Positions 21,050-32,376 of a stretch of 64,000 nt of DNA are shown piece by piece. The position numbers were made by a program, and so were the translations under genes. The DNA lies in contig JAAFYY010000001.1 in NCBI GenBank assembly GCA_014284505.1, positions 6,001,845 to 6,065,844 on the forward strand, in the 5' to 3' direction. Within the stretch, counting starts at the first letter, position 1. Each line of letters begins with the position of its first letter. The stretch is from Streptacidiphilus sp. 4-A2. GTDB lineage: Bacteria > Actinomycetota > Actinomycetes > Streptomycetales > Streptomycetaceae. Under the pieces are notes generated by a model that was not told the origin of the DNA, searched no databases, and saw only the letters and a list, made by a program, of their open reading frames with translations.

Positions 21050-21926
21050 TCGGACTCCTCCACCTCTTCGGCCTGGGCCGGGACCGGCTGGACCAGCTCG
21101 GTACCGGTGCGCGGACGCGGGGTCCGCCGGCCCAGCCACTCGGCCGTGCCGCTCTCCAGCGCGTCCATCCGCCGCAGCATGTCGCCGCTGACGTCGCGCA
21201 TCTGGCCCCGGGAGCGCAGCGTCGGGTTCACCGACAGCTCGGAGACGCTGCCGTCGGGCAGCAGGCCGGGGATGTCCACCGCGTTGTGCCGGGCGTAGAC
21301 GCCGGGCGCGGGCAGCGGGGTGATCTGCTGGCCCAGGCGCACCCGCTGCTCGGCGAGTTCGCGCTGGGACTGCCGCTCCTCGGTGTGCTCGCGGTGGGTC
21401 AGCACCATGGCCCCGATCGCGGCGGTGATCAGCAGCGCGCCGGTGACCTCGAAGGCCCAGACATAGCGGGTGAAGATCAGCTGCGCCAGGCCCTGGACAT
21501 TGCCCTGGGCGTTGGCGGCGGCCAGGCCGGTGAAGGTGCGCAGATTGGCGTTGGCGATGCCCGCGATCAGCAGCACCCCGAAGCCCAGACCGGCCAGCAC
21601 CGCGGCCACCCGCTGGCCCCTGAGCGGCTCCTTCACGGAGTCCTCGGCGGTCAGGCCGACCAGCATCACCACGAACAGGAACAGCATCATGATCGCGCCG
21701 GTGTAGACCACGATCTGGACGACGCCGAGGAACACCGCGCCCTGCGCCATGTAGCAGACGGCCAGCGCGAGCATGGTCGCCGCCAGGCACAGCGCGGAGT
21801 GCACGGCCTTGCGGCAGAGCACCATCCCGAGCGCCCCGGCGACGGAGACCACCGCGAGCACCCAGAACTGCACGGCCTCACCGGTGGAGGCGGCCCCGGT
21901 CAGCGGGTGGCCAGCAGCCCGGTCAT
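21046..21926 (-). CDS. nuoJ: NADH-quinone oxidoreductase subunit J (frame broken near the start)
   Basis: Membrane subunit of about 293 residues. The main body begins [20 protein letters not shown] and includes [20 protein letters not shown] and [16 protein letters not shown], the NuoJ helix-3 region. The true start is ATG 21926, overlapping the nuoI stop (ATGA). A lost C near 21907 (ACCCGC for ACCCCGC) makes the first eight codons run into a false stop; restoring it gives an N-terminus that joins smoothly to the body. The C-terminal 90 residues are a long soluble, charged extension, as in streptomycete homologues. Confidence 0.94.
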
Positions 21927-22553
21927 GCCTTCGCCCCCTCGGCCCCGGCCTGCCGGGGCGTGTCGGACCGCGCCGCGTCGGGCCGGCCGGCGTCGGGCTG
22001 CTCGCCCTTGCTGACCGCGACCTGGCGGACCGTGCCCGGGGCGGCCTCGGTGACGGCGCCCCGGTAGTAGTCGCCCTCGTCCATCCCCGGGAAGATCGAG
22101 TGCGGGGATTCGACCATGCCCTCGGTCAGCCCTGCGAGCAGCTGGTCCTTGGTGTAGATCAGCGACTCCCGGCTGCTGTCCGCGAGTTCGTACTCGTTGG
22201 TCATGGCAGCGCCCGGTTCGGGCAGGCCTCGATGCAGAGCCCGCAGAGGATGCAGCGGGCGTAGTTGATCTGGTAGACCCGGCCGTAGCGCTCCCCGGGG
22301 GAGTAACGCTCCTCGTCGGTGTTGTCCGCGCCCTCGACATAGATCGCGTCCGCCGGGCAGGCCCAGGCGCACAGTTCGCAGCCGACGCACTTCTCCAGCC
22401 CGTCCGGGTGCCGGTTCAGCTGGTGGCGTCCGTGGAACCGGGGGCGGTGGGCTTCTTGTACTCGGGGTACTGCTCGGTCAGCCGCTTCTTGAACATGGCC
22501 GTGAAGGTCACGCCGAAGCCGGCCGCGGGTCCCAGCATGTCAGGCATCGTCAT
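21923..22553 (-). CDS. nuoI: NADH-quinone oxidoreductase subunit I (two frame breaks)
   Basis: Peripheral subunit carrying two [4Fe-4S] clusters on the path to quinone, about 210 residues. N-terminus [20 protein letters not shown]; after a break near 22440 come [20 protein letters not shown] and [14 protein letters not shown] (first cluster), then [15 protein letters not shown] (second cluster). After a break near 22210 the tail [20 protein letters not shown] follows, with an acidic, Ala/Gly-rich end. ATG at 22553 or 22547, close to or overlapping the nuoH stop. The ferredoxin domain itself is in no frame that starts with a start codon, so automatic callers may miss it. Confidence 0.93.
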
Positions 22554-23894
22554 CCCCTCCCTTCAGTGCTGCTGCGGTAACCGCGTTGACGGATGGGATG
22601 CGCGAGGGGCGGCGCGGTGTCGGGGGCGACTGCTGCCCGGGCAGCGGCGGCACCGGGAAGCCCCCGGCCATCGGGTCGAACGGGACGGGGGGCTCCTCGT
22701 CCGGCTGACGGCGGCCGCGGGCCATGTCCACCACGATGGAGACCAGCACCACCGCCAGGATCGCCCCGAGCACGATCAGGATCACATTGGTGTAGTCGAC
22801 CCGCGGTTGCGCAGCGCGCGGACGGTGGCGACCATCACCAGCCACACCAGCGACACCGGGATGAGGATCTTCCACCCCAGCTTCATGAACTGGTCGTAGC
22901 GCAGCCGGGGCAGGGTGCCGCGGAGCCAGATGAAGAAGAACACCAGCAGCTGGATCTTGACGACCATCCACAGCATCGGCCACCAGCCGTGGTTGGCGCC
23001 CGCCCAGAAGGCGCTGACCGGCCAGGGGGCGCGCCAGCCGCCGAGGAACATGGTGGCGGCGACCGCGGAGACGGTGATCATGTTGATGTACTCGGCAAGC
23101 ATGAACATCGCGAACTTCAGCGAGGAGTACTCGGTGTTGAAGCCGCCGACCAGCTCGCCCTCGGCCTCGGGCAGGTCGAACGGGGCGCGGTTGGTCTCCC
23201 CGACCATGGACACGATGTAGATCACGAAGCTGACCGGCAGCAGGCAGACGAACCAGGTGTGCTGCTGCGCCGCGACGATGCCCGAGGTGGACATGGTCCC
23301 GGCGTCCAGGAACACCGCCGCGAAGGACAGGCCCATGGCGATCTCGTAGGAGACCACCTGCGCGGCCGAGCGCAGCCCGCCGAGCAGCGGGTAGGTGGAT
23401 CCGGAGGACCAGCCGGCCAGCACGATGCCGTAGACGCCGATCGAGGCGACCGCCAGGATGTAGATCATCGCCACCGGGAAGTCGGTGAGCTGCATGGTGG
23501 TCCTGGTACCGAAGATCGAGATCTCATGGTCGGCCGGCCCGAACGGGATCACCGCCACGGCCATGAACGCCGGGATCGCGCAGATCACCGGGGCCAGGAT
23601 GTAGACCACCTTGTCGGAGGCGGTCACCACCAGGTCCTCCTTGAGGGCCAGCTTCACCCCGTCGGCGAGGCTCTGCAGCATGCCCCAGGGGCCGTTCCGG
23701 TTGGGGCCGATCCGCAGCTGCATCCAGGCGACGACCTTGCGCTCCCAGACGATCGAGAACAGCACCGTCACCAGCAGGAACGCGAAGCAGAACACCGCCT
23801 TGACGACGACCAGCCACCAGGGGTCGGTGCCGAACACCGACAGGTCCTGGGTGGCGGCCAGGAACACCCCGTGCGGGGCCAGACTCGGGGCCAT
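22540..23894 (-). CDS. nuoH: NADH-quinone oxidoreductase subunit H (frame broken near the end)
   Basis: Membrane subunit forming the quinone-binding chamber, about 451 residues. Signature [20 protein letters not shown] and [17 protein letters not shown], plus [20 protein letters not shown] and the final [20 protein letters not shown] lost base near 22800 moves the last 85 residues into another frame, where an extra C-terminal helix ([20 protein letters not shown]) and a Pro-rich tail appear. ATG at 23894 overlaps the nuoG stop by one base (TGATG). Confidence 0.95.
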
Positions 23895-26456
23895 CAGTTA
23901 CCCCCTCCGTAGGTGGCGGCTCGGTCCGCCTCGGCTTCGGCTTGCGGACCCTCGTCGGCCTCCGGCAGCGCGGCCTGGGCCAGGCCGACGACCTGTCCCG
24001 GAGCACCCCCAGCTGCCGGGCGGCCCCGCCCGGCGTGGAGTTGAGCGGGATCCAGACCACCCGGTCGGGCAGGTCCGGGGTGATCACCAGCGGCAGCGCG
24101 ACGCTGCCCCCGGGACCGGACACCGACAGCGGGGCGCCGTCGGCGACGCCGACCTCGGCGGCGGTGGCGGGCGAGAGCCGGGCGACCGCCGGGTGCCTGG
24201 TCCCGGCCAGCGCCGGATCGCCCTCCTGGAGCGAGCCGTTGTCGAGCAGCTGCCGCCAGCCGCCGAGGACCGCCTCGCCCGCGCCGGGGCGCGGCAGCGG
24301 GCGGGCGTGCTCGGACGGGGCGTCCGGGTGCTCGCCGGTCCAGGTGCCCAGGGCGTCCAGCTCGCGGCGGGCGGCGGTGATGTCGGGCAGGCCCAGATGG
24401 CGGTCGAGCGCGTCCGCCAGCATGTGCAGCACCCGCAGGTCGCTGCCCAGATGGGGGGCCGCGGCCTGGTCGGCCTTGATGGCCGGCTCGAACAGCCGGA
24501 CCCGCCCCTCCCAGTCCAGGAAGGTCCCGGCCTTCTCCGGCACTGCCGCGACCGGGAACACCACGTCCGCGCGGTCGGTGACCGGGCCGGGCCGCAGTTC
24601 CAGGCTGACCAGGAAGCCGACCCGGTCCAGCGCCGCCTCGGCGGCGGCCGGGTCGGGCAGGTCGGCCGGATCCACCCCGCCAACGACCAGGGCGTCCAGG
24701 TCGCCGTTGGCGGCGGCGGTGAGGATGCCGCTGGTGTCCCGGCCGAAGCGGGCCGGGATCTCGCCGATGCCCCAGGCGGCGGCGGTCTGCTCGCGGGCCA
24801 GCGGGTCGGTGACCGGGCGGCCGCCGGGCAGCAGCCCGGGCAGCGCCCCGGCCTCGACCGCTCCGCGTTCGCCCGCGCGGCGCGGGATCCAGGCCAGTAC
24901 CGCGCCGGTGTCCCGGGCCAGCCGCACCACCGCGCTGAGCGCGCCGGGCACCGCCGCCAGCCGCTCACCGACCAGCACCACCGCGCCGGGCTGCCGCAGC
25001 GCCTCGGCCGCGTGCCCGGCCACTCCGTCCATCGGGTACCCGGTGCCCGCGGCCGGCGACAGCTCGCCCTCAGCCAGGGCGTCCAGCCACTCGGTCTCGG
25101 TGCCGGGCGCGGCCGGCAGCAGCGCGCCGCCCAGCTTGCCCAGGCCGCGCGAGGCGTGGGTGGCGATGGAGTACACCTTCAGGCCCCTGGTGCGGGCGGC
25201 CTTGCGCAGCCGCAGAAAGACGATCGGGGACTCGTCCTCCGGCTCGAAGCCGACCAGCAGCGCCGCCGGCGCGTTCTCCAGCCGCTGGTAGTCGACCCCG
25301 CTGCCGTCGATGTCCACCCCGCGCCCGGCGACCGCGGCGGCCAGGAAGTCGGCCTCCTCCGCGCTGTGCACCCGGGCCCGGAAGTCGATGTCGTTGCTGC
25401 CCAGCACGACCCGGGCGAACTTGGCGTAGGCGTAGGCGTCCTCGACCGTGCTCCGGCCGCCGGTCAGCACCGCCGCCCGGCCGCGCGCGGCGGCCAGCCC
25501 CGCGGCGGCGGCGGCCAGCGCCTCCGGCCAGGACGCCGGGGCCAGCACCCCGTCGGCGCCCCGCACCAGCGGGGTGGTCAGCCGGTCCCGCTGCTGGGCG
25601 TAGCGGAAGCCGAAGCGGCCCTTGTCGCAGGACCACTCCTCGTTCACCGCCGGGTCGTCCCCGGCCAGCCGCCGCAGCACCTTGCCGCGCCGGTGGTCGG
25701 TGCGCACCGCGCAGCCGGAGGCGCAGTGCTCGCACACGCCCGGCGAGGAGACCAGGTCGAACGGGCGGGAGCGGAACCGGTAGGCCGCCGAGGTCAGCGC
25801 GCCCACCGGGCAGATCTGGATGGTGTTGCCGGAGAAGTACGAGCGGAACTCGTCGCCCTCGCCGATGCCCACCTGCTCCTGCGCCCCGCGTTCCAGCAGG
25901 TCGATGAACGGGTCCCCGGCGATCTGCTCGCTGAAGCGGGTGCAGCGCGCGCACAGCACGCAGCGCTCACGGTCCAGCAGCACCTGCGAGGAGATCGGCA
26001 GCGGCTTCTCATAGGTCCGCTTGACGCCCTCGAAACGGCTTTCGGACCGGCCGTGGGAGAGCGCCTGGTTCTGCAGCGGGCACTCCCCGCCCTTGTCGCA
26101 GACCGGGCAGTCCAGCGGGTGGTTGATCAGCAGCAGCTCCATCACCCCGTGCTGCGCCTTCTCGGCGACCGGCGAGGTGACCTGGGTACTGACCACCATG
26201 CCGTCGGTGACCGGCATGGTGCAGGACGCGACCGGCTTGCGCTGGCCCTCGACCTCGACGATGCACTGCCGGCAGGCGCCGACCGGGTCGAGCAGCGGGT
26301 GGTCGCAGAAGCGCGGGATCTGCGTGCCGACCAGTTCCGCGGCGCGGATGATCAGCGTGCCCTCGGGCACCTGCACCGCGACGCCGTCGATGGTGACGGT
26401 GAGCAGTTCCTGCGGGGGCGGGGCGGCAGCCGGACCGGGGGCCGGTGAGGTGACGG

Positions 26457-26460
<4 letters not shown>
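23894..26460 (-). CDS. nuoG: NADH-quinone oxidoreductase subunit G (frame broken near the end)
   Basis: Largest peripheral-arm subunit, about 855 residues. N-terminal [2Fe-2S] domain ([19 protein letters not shown]), His/Cys cluster region ([20 protein letters not shown]), a [4Fe-4S] motif ([14 protein letters not shown]) and a molybdopterin-type domain starting [20 protein letters not shown]. The C-terminal half is degenerate and Ala-rich, as in homologues. A lost C near 24000 throws the last 35 codons into another frame; the corrected end is an acidic tail stopping at 23894. GTG start at 26460 overlaps the nuoF stop (GTGA). Confidence 0.95.
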
Positions 26461-27828
<1,368 letters not shown>

Positions 27829-27832
<4 letters not shown>

Positions 27833-28723
27833 TCGGCCGCCCCTTCCTGGTCGCGTTCTTCGTCCTGGGGGCCGGCCTGGGCCTGCTGGCCGGTGGGCTG
27901 GCCGGTGGGCTGGCCGGTGTGCGCCTGCTGGCCGGGCTGGTCCTGGGGACCGGGCTGGCCCTGCGGGTTCTCGTTGCGGGGGCGACCACCCTGGTCCCGG
28001 CGGGACGGCCGGGCAGGGTCTCGCCGCGGGCCAGCCGCAGCCCGGCCAGCGAGGGCGCGCCGCCCGCGCCGGATTCCTCCACCGCGCCGGGGCGCTCGTC
28101 CGGGAAGCCCGCCAGGATCCGCGCGGTCTCCTTGAAGGAGCACAGCCGGGCGCCGCGGGTGGGCCGGACCTCGCCGCCCCGGCCCGAACGCAGTTCGTCC
28201 ACCAGCTGTTTGGCGCTCTCCGGGGTCTGGTCGTCGAAGAACTCCCAGTTGACCATCACCACCGGCGCGTAGTCGCAGGCGGCGTTGCACTCGATGTGCT
28301 CCAGCGAGACCATGCCGTCCTCGGTGGTCCCGTTGTGGCCGATGCCCAGGTGCTGCTGGAGTTCGGCGAAGATCTGGTCGCCGCCGAGCACCGCGCACAG
28401 CGTGTTGGTGCACACCCCCACGTGGTACTCACCGGCCGGGCGCCGCCGGTACATGGTGTAGAAGGTGGCCACCGCGGTCACCTCGGCCGTGGTCAGCCCC
28501 AACTGCTCGGCGCAGTACCGGATTCCGGTACGGCTGACAAAGCCCTCCTCGGCCTGCACCAGGTGCAGCAGCGGCAGCAGTGCCGAACGCGACTGCGGGT
28601 AGCGTTCGATCAGCGCCTGCGCCGTCCGGGTCCAGCCGGGCCCGTACCTTCCGCCGGGAACACCGGCGGCGGCAGTTCCGGCAGGCCGAGCAGGGTCGGG
28701 GCCGCGCTCTCGTCCGTGGTCAC
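27829..28723 (-). CDS. nuoE: NADH-quinone oxidoreductase subunit E (two frame breaks)
   Basis: [2Fe-2S] (N1a) subunit, about 298 residues. The core has [38 protein letters not shown] and [19 protein letters not shown], which supply the four cluster cysteines. The GTG start at 28723 overlaps the nuoD stop; a lost base near 28655 separates the first 25 residues, and another near 28005 moves the last 55. That tail is rich in Gly, Gln and Pro with a repeated TGQP unit from a 12-bp direct repeat near 27890-27920. The tail is longer than the catalytic domain needs and is probably disordered. Confidence 0.93.
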
Positions 28724-30066
28724 CGGTCCACACCTCCCATCACGGGGTCGATCGAGGCCACGGCGACAATGACGTCCGCGACCTGGCCGCCCTCGCACAT
28801 CGCGGCCATGGACTGGAGATTGGTGAAACTGGGGTCGCGGAAGTGCACCGGTAGGGCGGGTGCCGCCGTCGCTGACGACATGCACGCCGAGCTCGCCCTT
28901 GGCGACTCCACCGCCGCGTACGCCTGCCCGGGCGGCACCCGGAAGCCCTCGGTGACCAGCTTGAAGTGGTGGATCAGGGCTTCCATCGACTCGCCCATGA
29001 TCTTCCGGATGTGGTCCAGCGAGTTGCCCATGCCGTCCGGTCCCAGCGACAGCTGGGCCGGCCAGGCGATCTTCTTGTCCGCGACCATGACCGGGCCGCT
29101 GCCGCCGCGCAGCTTGTCCAGGCACTGCTCGACGATCCGCAGCGACTGCTCCATCTCCGCCACCCGGATCAGGAACCGGCCGTAGGAGTCGCAGCTGTCC
29201 GTGGTGCACACGTCGAAGTCGTACTGCTCGTAGCCGCAGTAGGGCTGCGACTTGCGCAGGTCGTGCGGCAGCCCGGTGGAGCAGCAGCACCGGGCCGGTG
29301 ACGCCGAGCGCCATGCAGCCGGCCAGGTCCAGATAGCCGACGTCGACCAGCCGCGCCTTGAACACCGGGTTGTTGCTGGCCAGCTTGTCGTACTCGGGCA
29401 GCGCGAGCGCAGCAGCTTCCACCCGCGCTGATCTGGTCCAGCGCGCCGGGCGGGAGGTCCTGCGCCAGACCGCCGGGGCGGACGTAGGCCGTGGTTCATC
29501 CGCAGCCCGGTGACCAGCTCGAAGATGTCGAGGATGAGACCTCGCGGTCACGGAAGCCGTAGGTCATCAGCGTGATGGCGCCGATCTCCATGCCGCCGGT
29601 GGCCAGGCAGACCAGGTGCGAGGAGAACGGTTGAGCTCCATCATCAGCACCCGGATGATCGAGGCGCGCTCCGGGATGTCCTCGGTGATGCCGAGCAGCC
29701 GCTCGACCGCGAGGCAGTAGGCGGTCTCGTTGAACAGCGGAATCAGGTAGTCCATCCGGGTCACGAAGGTCGTGCCCTGGGTCCAGTTCCGGAACTCGAT
29801 GTTCTTCTCGATGCCGGTGTGCAGGTAGCCGATGCCGCAGCGGGCCTCGGTCACCGTCTCGCCGTCGATCTCCAGGATCAGCCGCAGCACACCGTGGGTG
29901 GAGGGGTGCTGCGGCCCATGTTGACGATGATCCGCTCGTCGTCGGCCTTGGCCGCGGCGGTGACGACCTCGTCCCAGTCGCCGCCGGTGACGGTGTAGAC
30001 CCGGCCTTCGGTGGTCTCCCGGCCGGGGGCCTCGGGCTCCCCGGTTCCGGTTCCTTGTGCAGTCAT
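28720..30066 (-). CDS. nuoD: NADH-quinone oxidoreductase subunit D (many frame breaks)
   Basis: Quinone-binding 49-kDa-type subunit, about 448 residues. Recognisable pieces in order: a MTAQGTGTG leader and [60 protein letters not shown] (quinone-site His/Thr region); [20 protein letters not shown]; then [20 protein letters not shown] and [20 protein letters not shown]. The part between about 28860 and 29625 switches frame at least six times, the worst-read stretch inside the operon; another break is near 29905. Because every piece is conserved, this is sequence error, not decay. ATG at 30066 overlaps the nuoC stop by one base. Confidence 0.92.
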
Positions 30067-30821
30067 CAGTTGTACGACCTCCGCTGGTCGGGAGCCGGGA
30101 TCTGCGCGCCCTTGTACTCGACGGGGATGCCGCCGAGCGGGTAGTCCTTGCGCTGCGGGTGGCCCAGCCAGTCGTCCGGCATCATGATCCGGGTCAGCGC
30201 GGGATGGCCGTCGAAGACGATGCCGAAGAAGTCGTAGGTCTCGCGCTCGTGCCAGTCGTTGGTCGGGTAGACCGCGCAGGTCGAGGGGATGTGCGGGTCC
30301 GCGTCGGGCGCGGTGGTCTCCACCCGGATCAGCCGGTTGTGGGTGATCGAACGCAGGTGGTAGACCGCGTGCAACTCCCGTCCCTGCTCGCCGGGGTAGT
30401 GCACGCCGCTGACGCCGAGGCACAGCTCGAACCTGAGCGCCGGGTCGTCCCGCAGGGTCCGCAGCACCTGCGGCAGGACCTCGCGCTCCACATGGAAGGT
30501 GATCTCGCCCCGGTCCACGACCGTCTTGTCGATCACCGCCCCGGGGGCCAGCCCCTGCTCCTCCAGCGCGCCCTCCAGCTCGTCGGCGACCTCGTCGAAC
30601 CAGTCACCGCCGTAGGGCCGGGGGGTGGCACCGGGCAGCACGATCGGGCTGACCAGCCGGCCGTAGCCGGAGGTGTCCCCGCTGCCGCCGCCGACGCCGT
30701 TGTCCCCGCCGAACATCCCGTGCCGGACGCCGACGATCTCCAGCTCGGTACCCTCTGCGGCGCTCGGCACGCCGGCCTGCTGCTCGCCGCCCTGCGGCGC
30801 TCCGCTTTCCTGGCCGCTCAT
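30066..30821 (-). CDS. nuoC: NADH-quinone oxidoreductase subunit C
   Basis: 30-kDa-type subunit of the peripheral arm, 251 residues, intact. An N-terminal Gly/Gln-rich leader of about 50 residues precedes the conserved domain; signature [20 protein letters not shown] and [20 protein letters not shown] near the C-terminus. ATG start at 30821 overlaps the nuoB stop (ATGA); the stop overlaps nuoD (TGATG). Confidence 0.96.
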   Translation of the reverse strand: MSGQESGAPQGGEQQAGVPSAAEGTELEIVGVRHGMFGGDNGVGGGSGDTSGYGRLVSPIVLPGATPRPYGGDWFDEVADELEGALEEQGLAPGAVIDKTVVDRGEITFHVEREVLPQVLRTLRDDPALRFELCLGVSGVHYPGEQGRELHAVYHLRSITHNRLIRVETTAPDADPHIPSTCAVYPTNDWHERETYDFFGIVFDGHPALTRIMMPDDWLGHPQRKDYPLGGIPVEYKGAQIPAPDQRRSYN

Positions 30822-31372
30822 CGCAGCAGCCCCCTCATCTCGCTGGTCGGGACCGCCTTCAGGGCCTGCTCCTCGGCCTCGGCCTCGGCCCGCACCCGCT
30901 GCGCGCCGAGCTTCTCGTGGCGGATCTGCTCGTGCAGCTTGAGGATCGCGTCCATCAGCATCTCCGGACGCGGGCGGACAGCCGGGAGGTAGATGTCGAC
31001 CGGGATCACGTGGTCGACGCCCTGGACGATCGCGTAGTTGTTGAACATCCCGCCCGAGGACGCGCAGACGCCCATGGAGATGACCCACTTGGGGTTGGCC
31101 ATCTGGTCGTAGACCTGGCGCACCACCGGGGCCATCTTCTGGCTGACCCGGCCCGCCACGATCATCAGATCGGCCTGCCGGGGCGAGCCCCGGAACACCT
31201 CCATGCCGAAACGGGCCAGGTCGTAGCGTCCGGCCCCGGTGGTCATCATCTCGATGGCGCAGCAGGCGAGGCCGAAGGTGGCCGGGAAGAGCGAGCTCTT
31301 CCTGACCCACCCGGCTGCCTGCTCGACCGAGGTGAGCAGGAAGCCGCTGGGCAGCTTCTCCTCAATACCCAT
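30818..31372 (-). CDS. nuoB: NADH-quinone oxidoreductase subunit B
   Basis: Carries cluster N2, the last Fe-S cluster before quinone. 184 residues, intact. The paired cysteines are in [20 protein letters not shown]; further cluster ligands come from [19 protein letters not shown] and the conserved [20 protein letters not shown] segment. ATG at 31372; a 97-base gap separates it from nuoA. Confidence 0.97.
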   Translation of the reverse strand: MGIEEKLPSGFLLTSVEQAAGWVRKSSLFPATFGLACCAIEMMTTGAGRYDLARFGMEVFRGSPRQADLMIVAGRVSQKMAPVVRQVYDQMANPKWVISMGVCASSGGMFNNYAIVQGVDHVIPVDIYLPAVRPRPEMLMDAILKLHEQIRHEKLGAQRVRAEAEAEEQALKAVPTSEMRGLLR

Positions 31373-31469
31373 GTGCGTTCCTCTCAGCTCTCGGCGGTTC
31401 CGGCCGCGGATGCCCTGCTGCCGGATGCCTTGGTGCCCGACGTCCTGTCTGCTGCCGGACGCGGCCGGA

Positions 31470-31828
31470 TCAGTCCCACTCCAGGCCCCCGCGCCGCCAC
31501 ACATACGCGTACGCGACAAAGACGGTGGCGATGAACAGCACCATCTCGACCAGCCCGAAGATCCCCAGGGCGTCGAAGGTGACGGCCCAGGGGTAGAGGA
31601 AGACGATCTCGATGTCGAAGACGATGAAGAGCATCGCCGTGAGGTAGTACTTGATCGGGAATCGTCCGCCCCGGCGGGCTGCGGAGTGGGCTCGATGCCG
31701 CACTCGTAGGCCTCCAGCTTGGCGCGGTTGTAGCGCTTGGGACCGGTGAGCGAGGCCATCGCCACGGAGCCGACCGCGAAGGCGGCCGCGAGCCCTCCAA
31801 GTACCAGAATCGGCGCATATGCGTTCAT
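31470..31828 (-). CDS. nuoA: NADH-quinone oxidoreductase subunit A (frame broken)
   Basis: Three-helix membrane subunit, about 119 residues; first gene of the operon. N-terminus [20 protein letters not shown], then [17 protein letters not shown] lost C near 31675 (GCCGGGG for GCCCGGGG) shifts the rest, which reads [20 protein letters not shown] and [10 protein letters not shown], the conserved membrane-acidic region. ATG at 31828 has GGGAGGTC upstream. A Rex-type operator lies 88 bases upstream of the start codon. Confidence 0.95.
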
Positions 31829-31915
31829 GACCGAAAGACCTCCCAGGCAGATACGGCGGCGCCTGTCCCTGTCAGTGACGGCGGGTCCGTACAGCTTGCG
31901 ACCGTGATCGACTCA

Positions 31916-31931
31916 TGTGAGTCGGTTCACA
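31916..31931. promoter_or_regulatory. Rex-type operator upstream of nuoA
   Basis: TGTGAGTCGGTTCACA is a 16-bp site whose arms TGTGA and TCACA match the Rex operator described in Streptomyces coelicolor (as I recall, TGTGAACGCGTTCACA). It sits 88-103 bases upstream of the nuoA ATG, inside the promoter region. Rex represses respiratory genes when the NADH/NAD ratio is low and releases them when NADH rises, which suits control of complex I. Confidence 0.75.
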
Positions 31932-31967
31932 AGGCCCCAAGACGGCTGCATCCTATGCCCGTTCATA

Positions 31968-32015
31968 TGTGATCTGCGACACGGGCGTCAGCCCCTTCAA
32001 TGTGATCTACGCCAC
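31968..32015. promoter_or_regulatory. Direct-repeat pair upstream of the nuo promoter
   Basis: TGTGATCTGCGACAC (31968-31982) and TGTGATCTACGCCAC (32001-32015) differ at two positions and are 33 bases apart, about three helix turns. They lie upstream of the Rex-type site in the 480-base gap before the terminator of the reductase gene. Side-by-side same-face binding by an activator is possible; no regulator is known to me. Confidence 0.4.
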
Positions 32016-32311
32016 CTGACGGATGATCAAGAAGTAATGGCCGGGCAAAATCAGCCACCAGCCGTGTGCTTCCGTTCACAAGCAGTGATGGAATGCTTCA
32101 TTCCCGCAGGTGGGAAGCCGATTTCTTAGCAGAAGTGCATAGTACATCGCAACTTTTGCTTCTACCGATCTGCCGTGCTAAAGAACATCCCCCGCGGGGT
32201 GGCCACGGCGGCGGCGGGTTGACGGACGGCGCCGCACTGGACAGACCTGCACATGACAGGGCCGGAGCCGGCCCCGGGCGGAGTCCGCGGCCGCGCCGAC
32301 CGGCACACGAC

Positions 32312-32352
32312 AAAGGGAGGGGCGCCGCGTCGAACGCGACGCCCCCTCCCTT
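32312..32352 (-). terminator. Terminator after the menaquinone reductase-like gene
   Basis: Imperfect stem of about 17 bp (AAGGGAGGGGCGCCGCG with its near-complement; one bulge, one mismatch) closed by a small loop, starting 25 bases past the stop codon on the minus strand and followed by TTTG. The neighbouring bases to about 31830 contain no gene, only nuo regulatory sites. Confidence 0.7.
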
Positions 32353-32376
32353 CGGGGACCAGTCGGATGGCCGGAA

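Noticed and set aside
30818-31828. Continuous reading from nuoA into nuoB
   Set aside because: The join exists only because of a lost base in nuoA near 31675; the middle part is not NuoA-like, and nuoA resumes in another frame ending at 31470.
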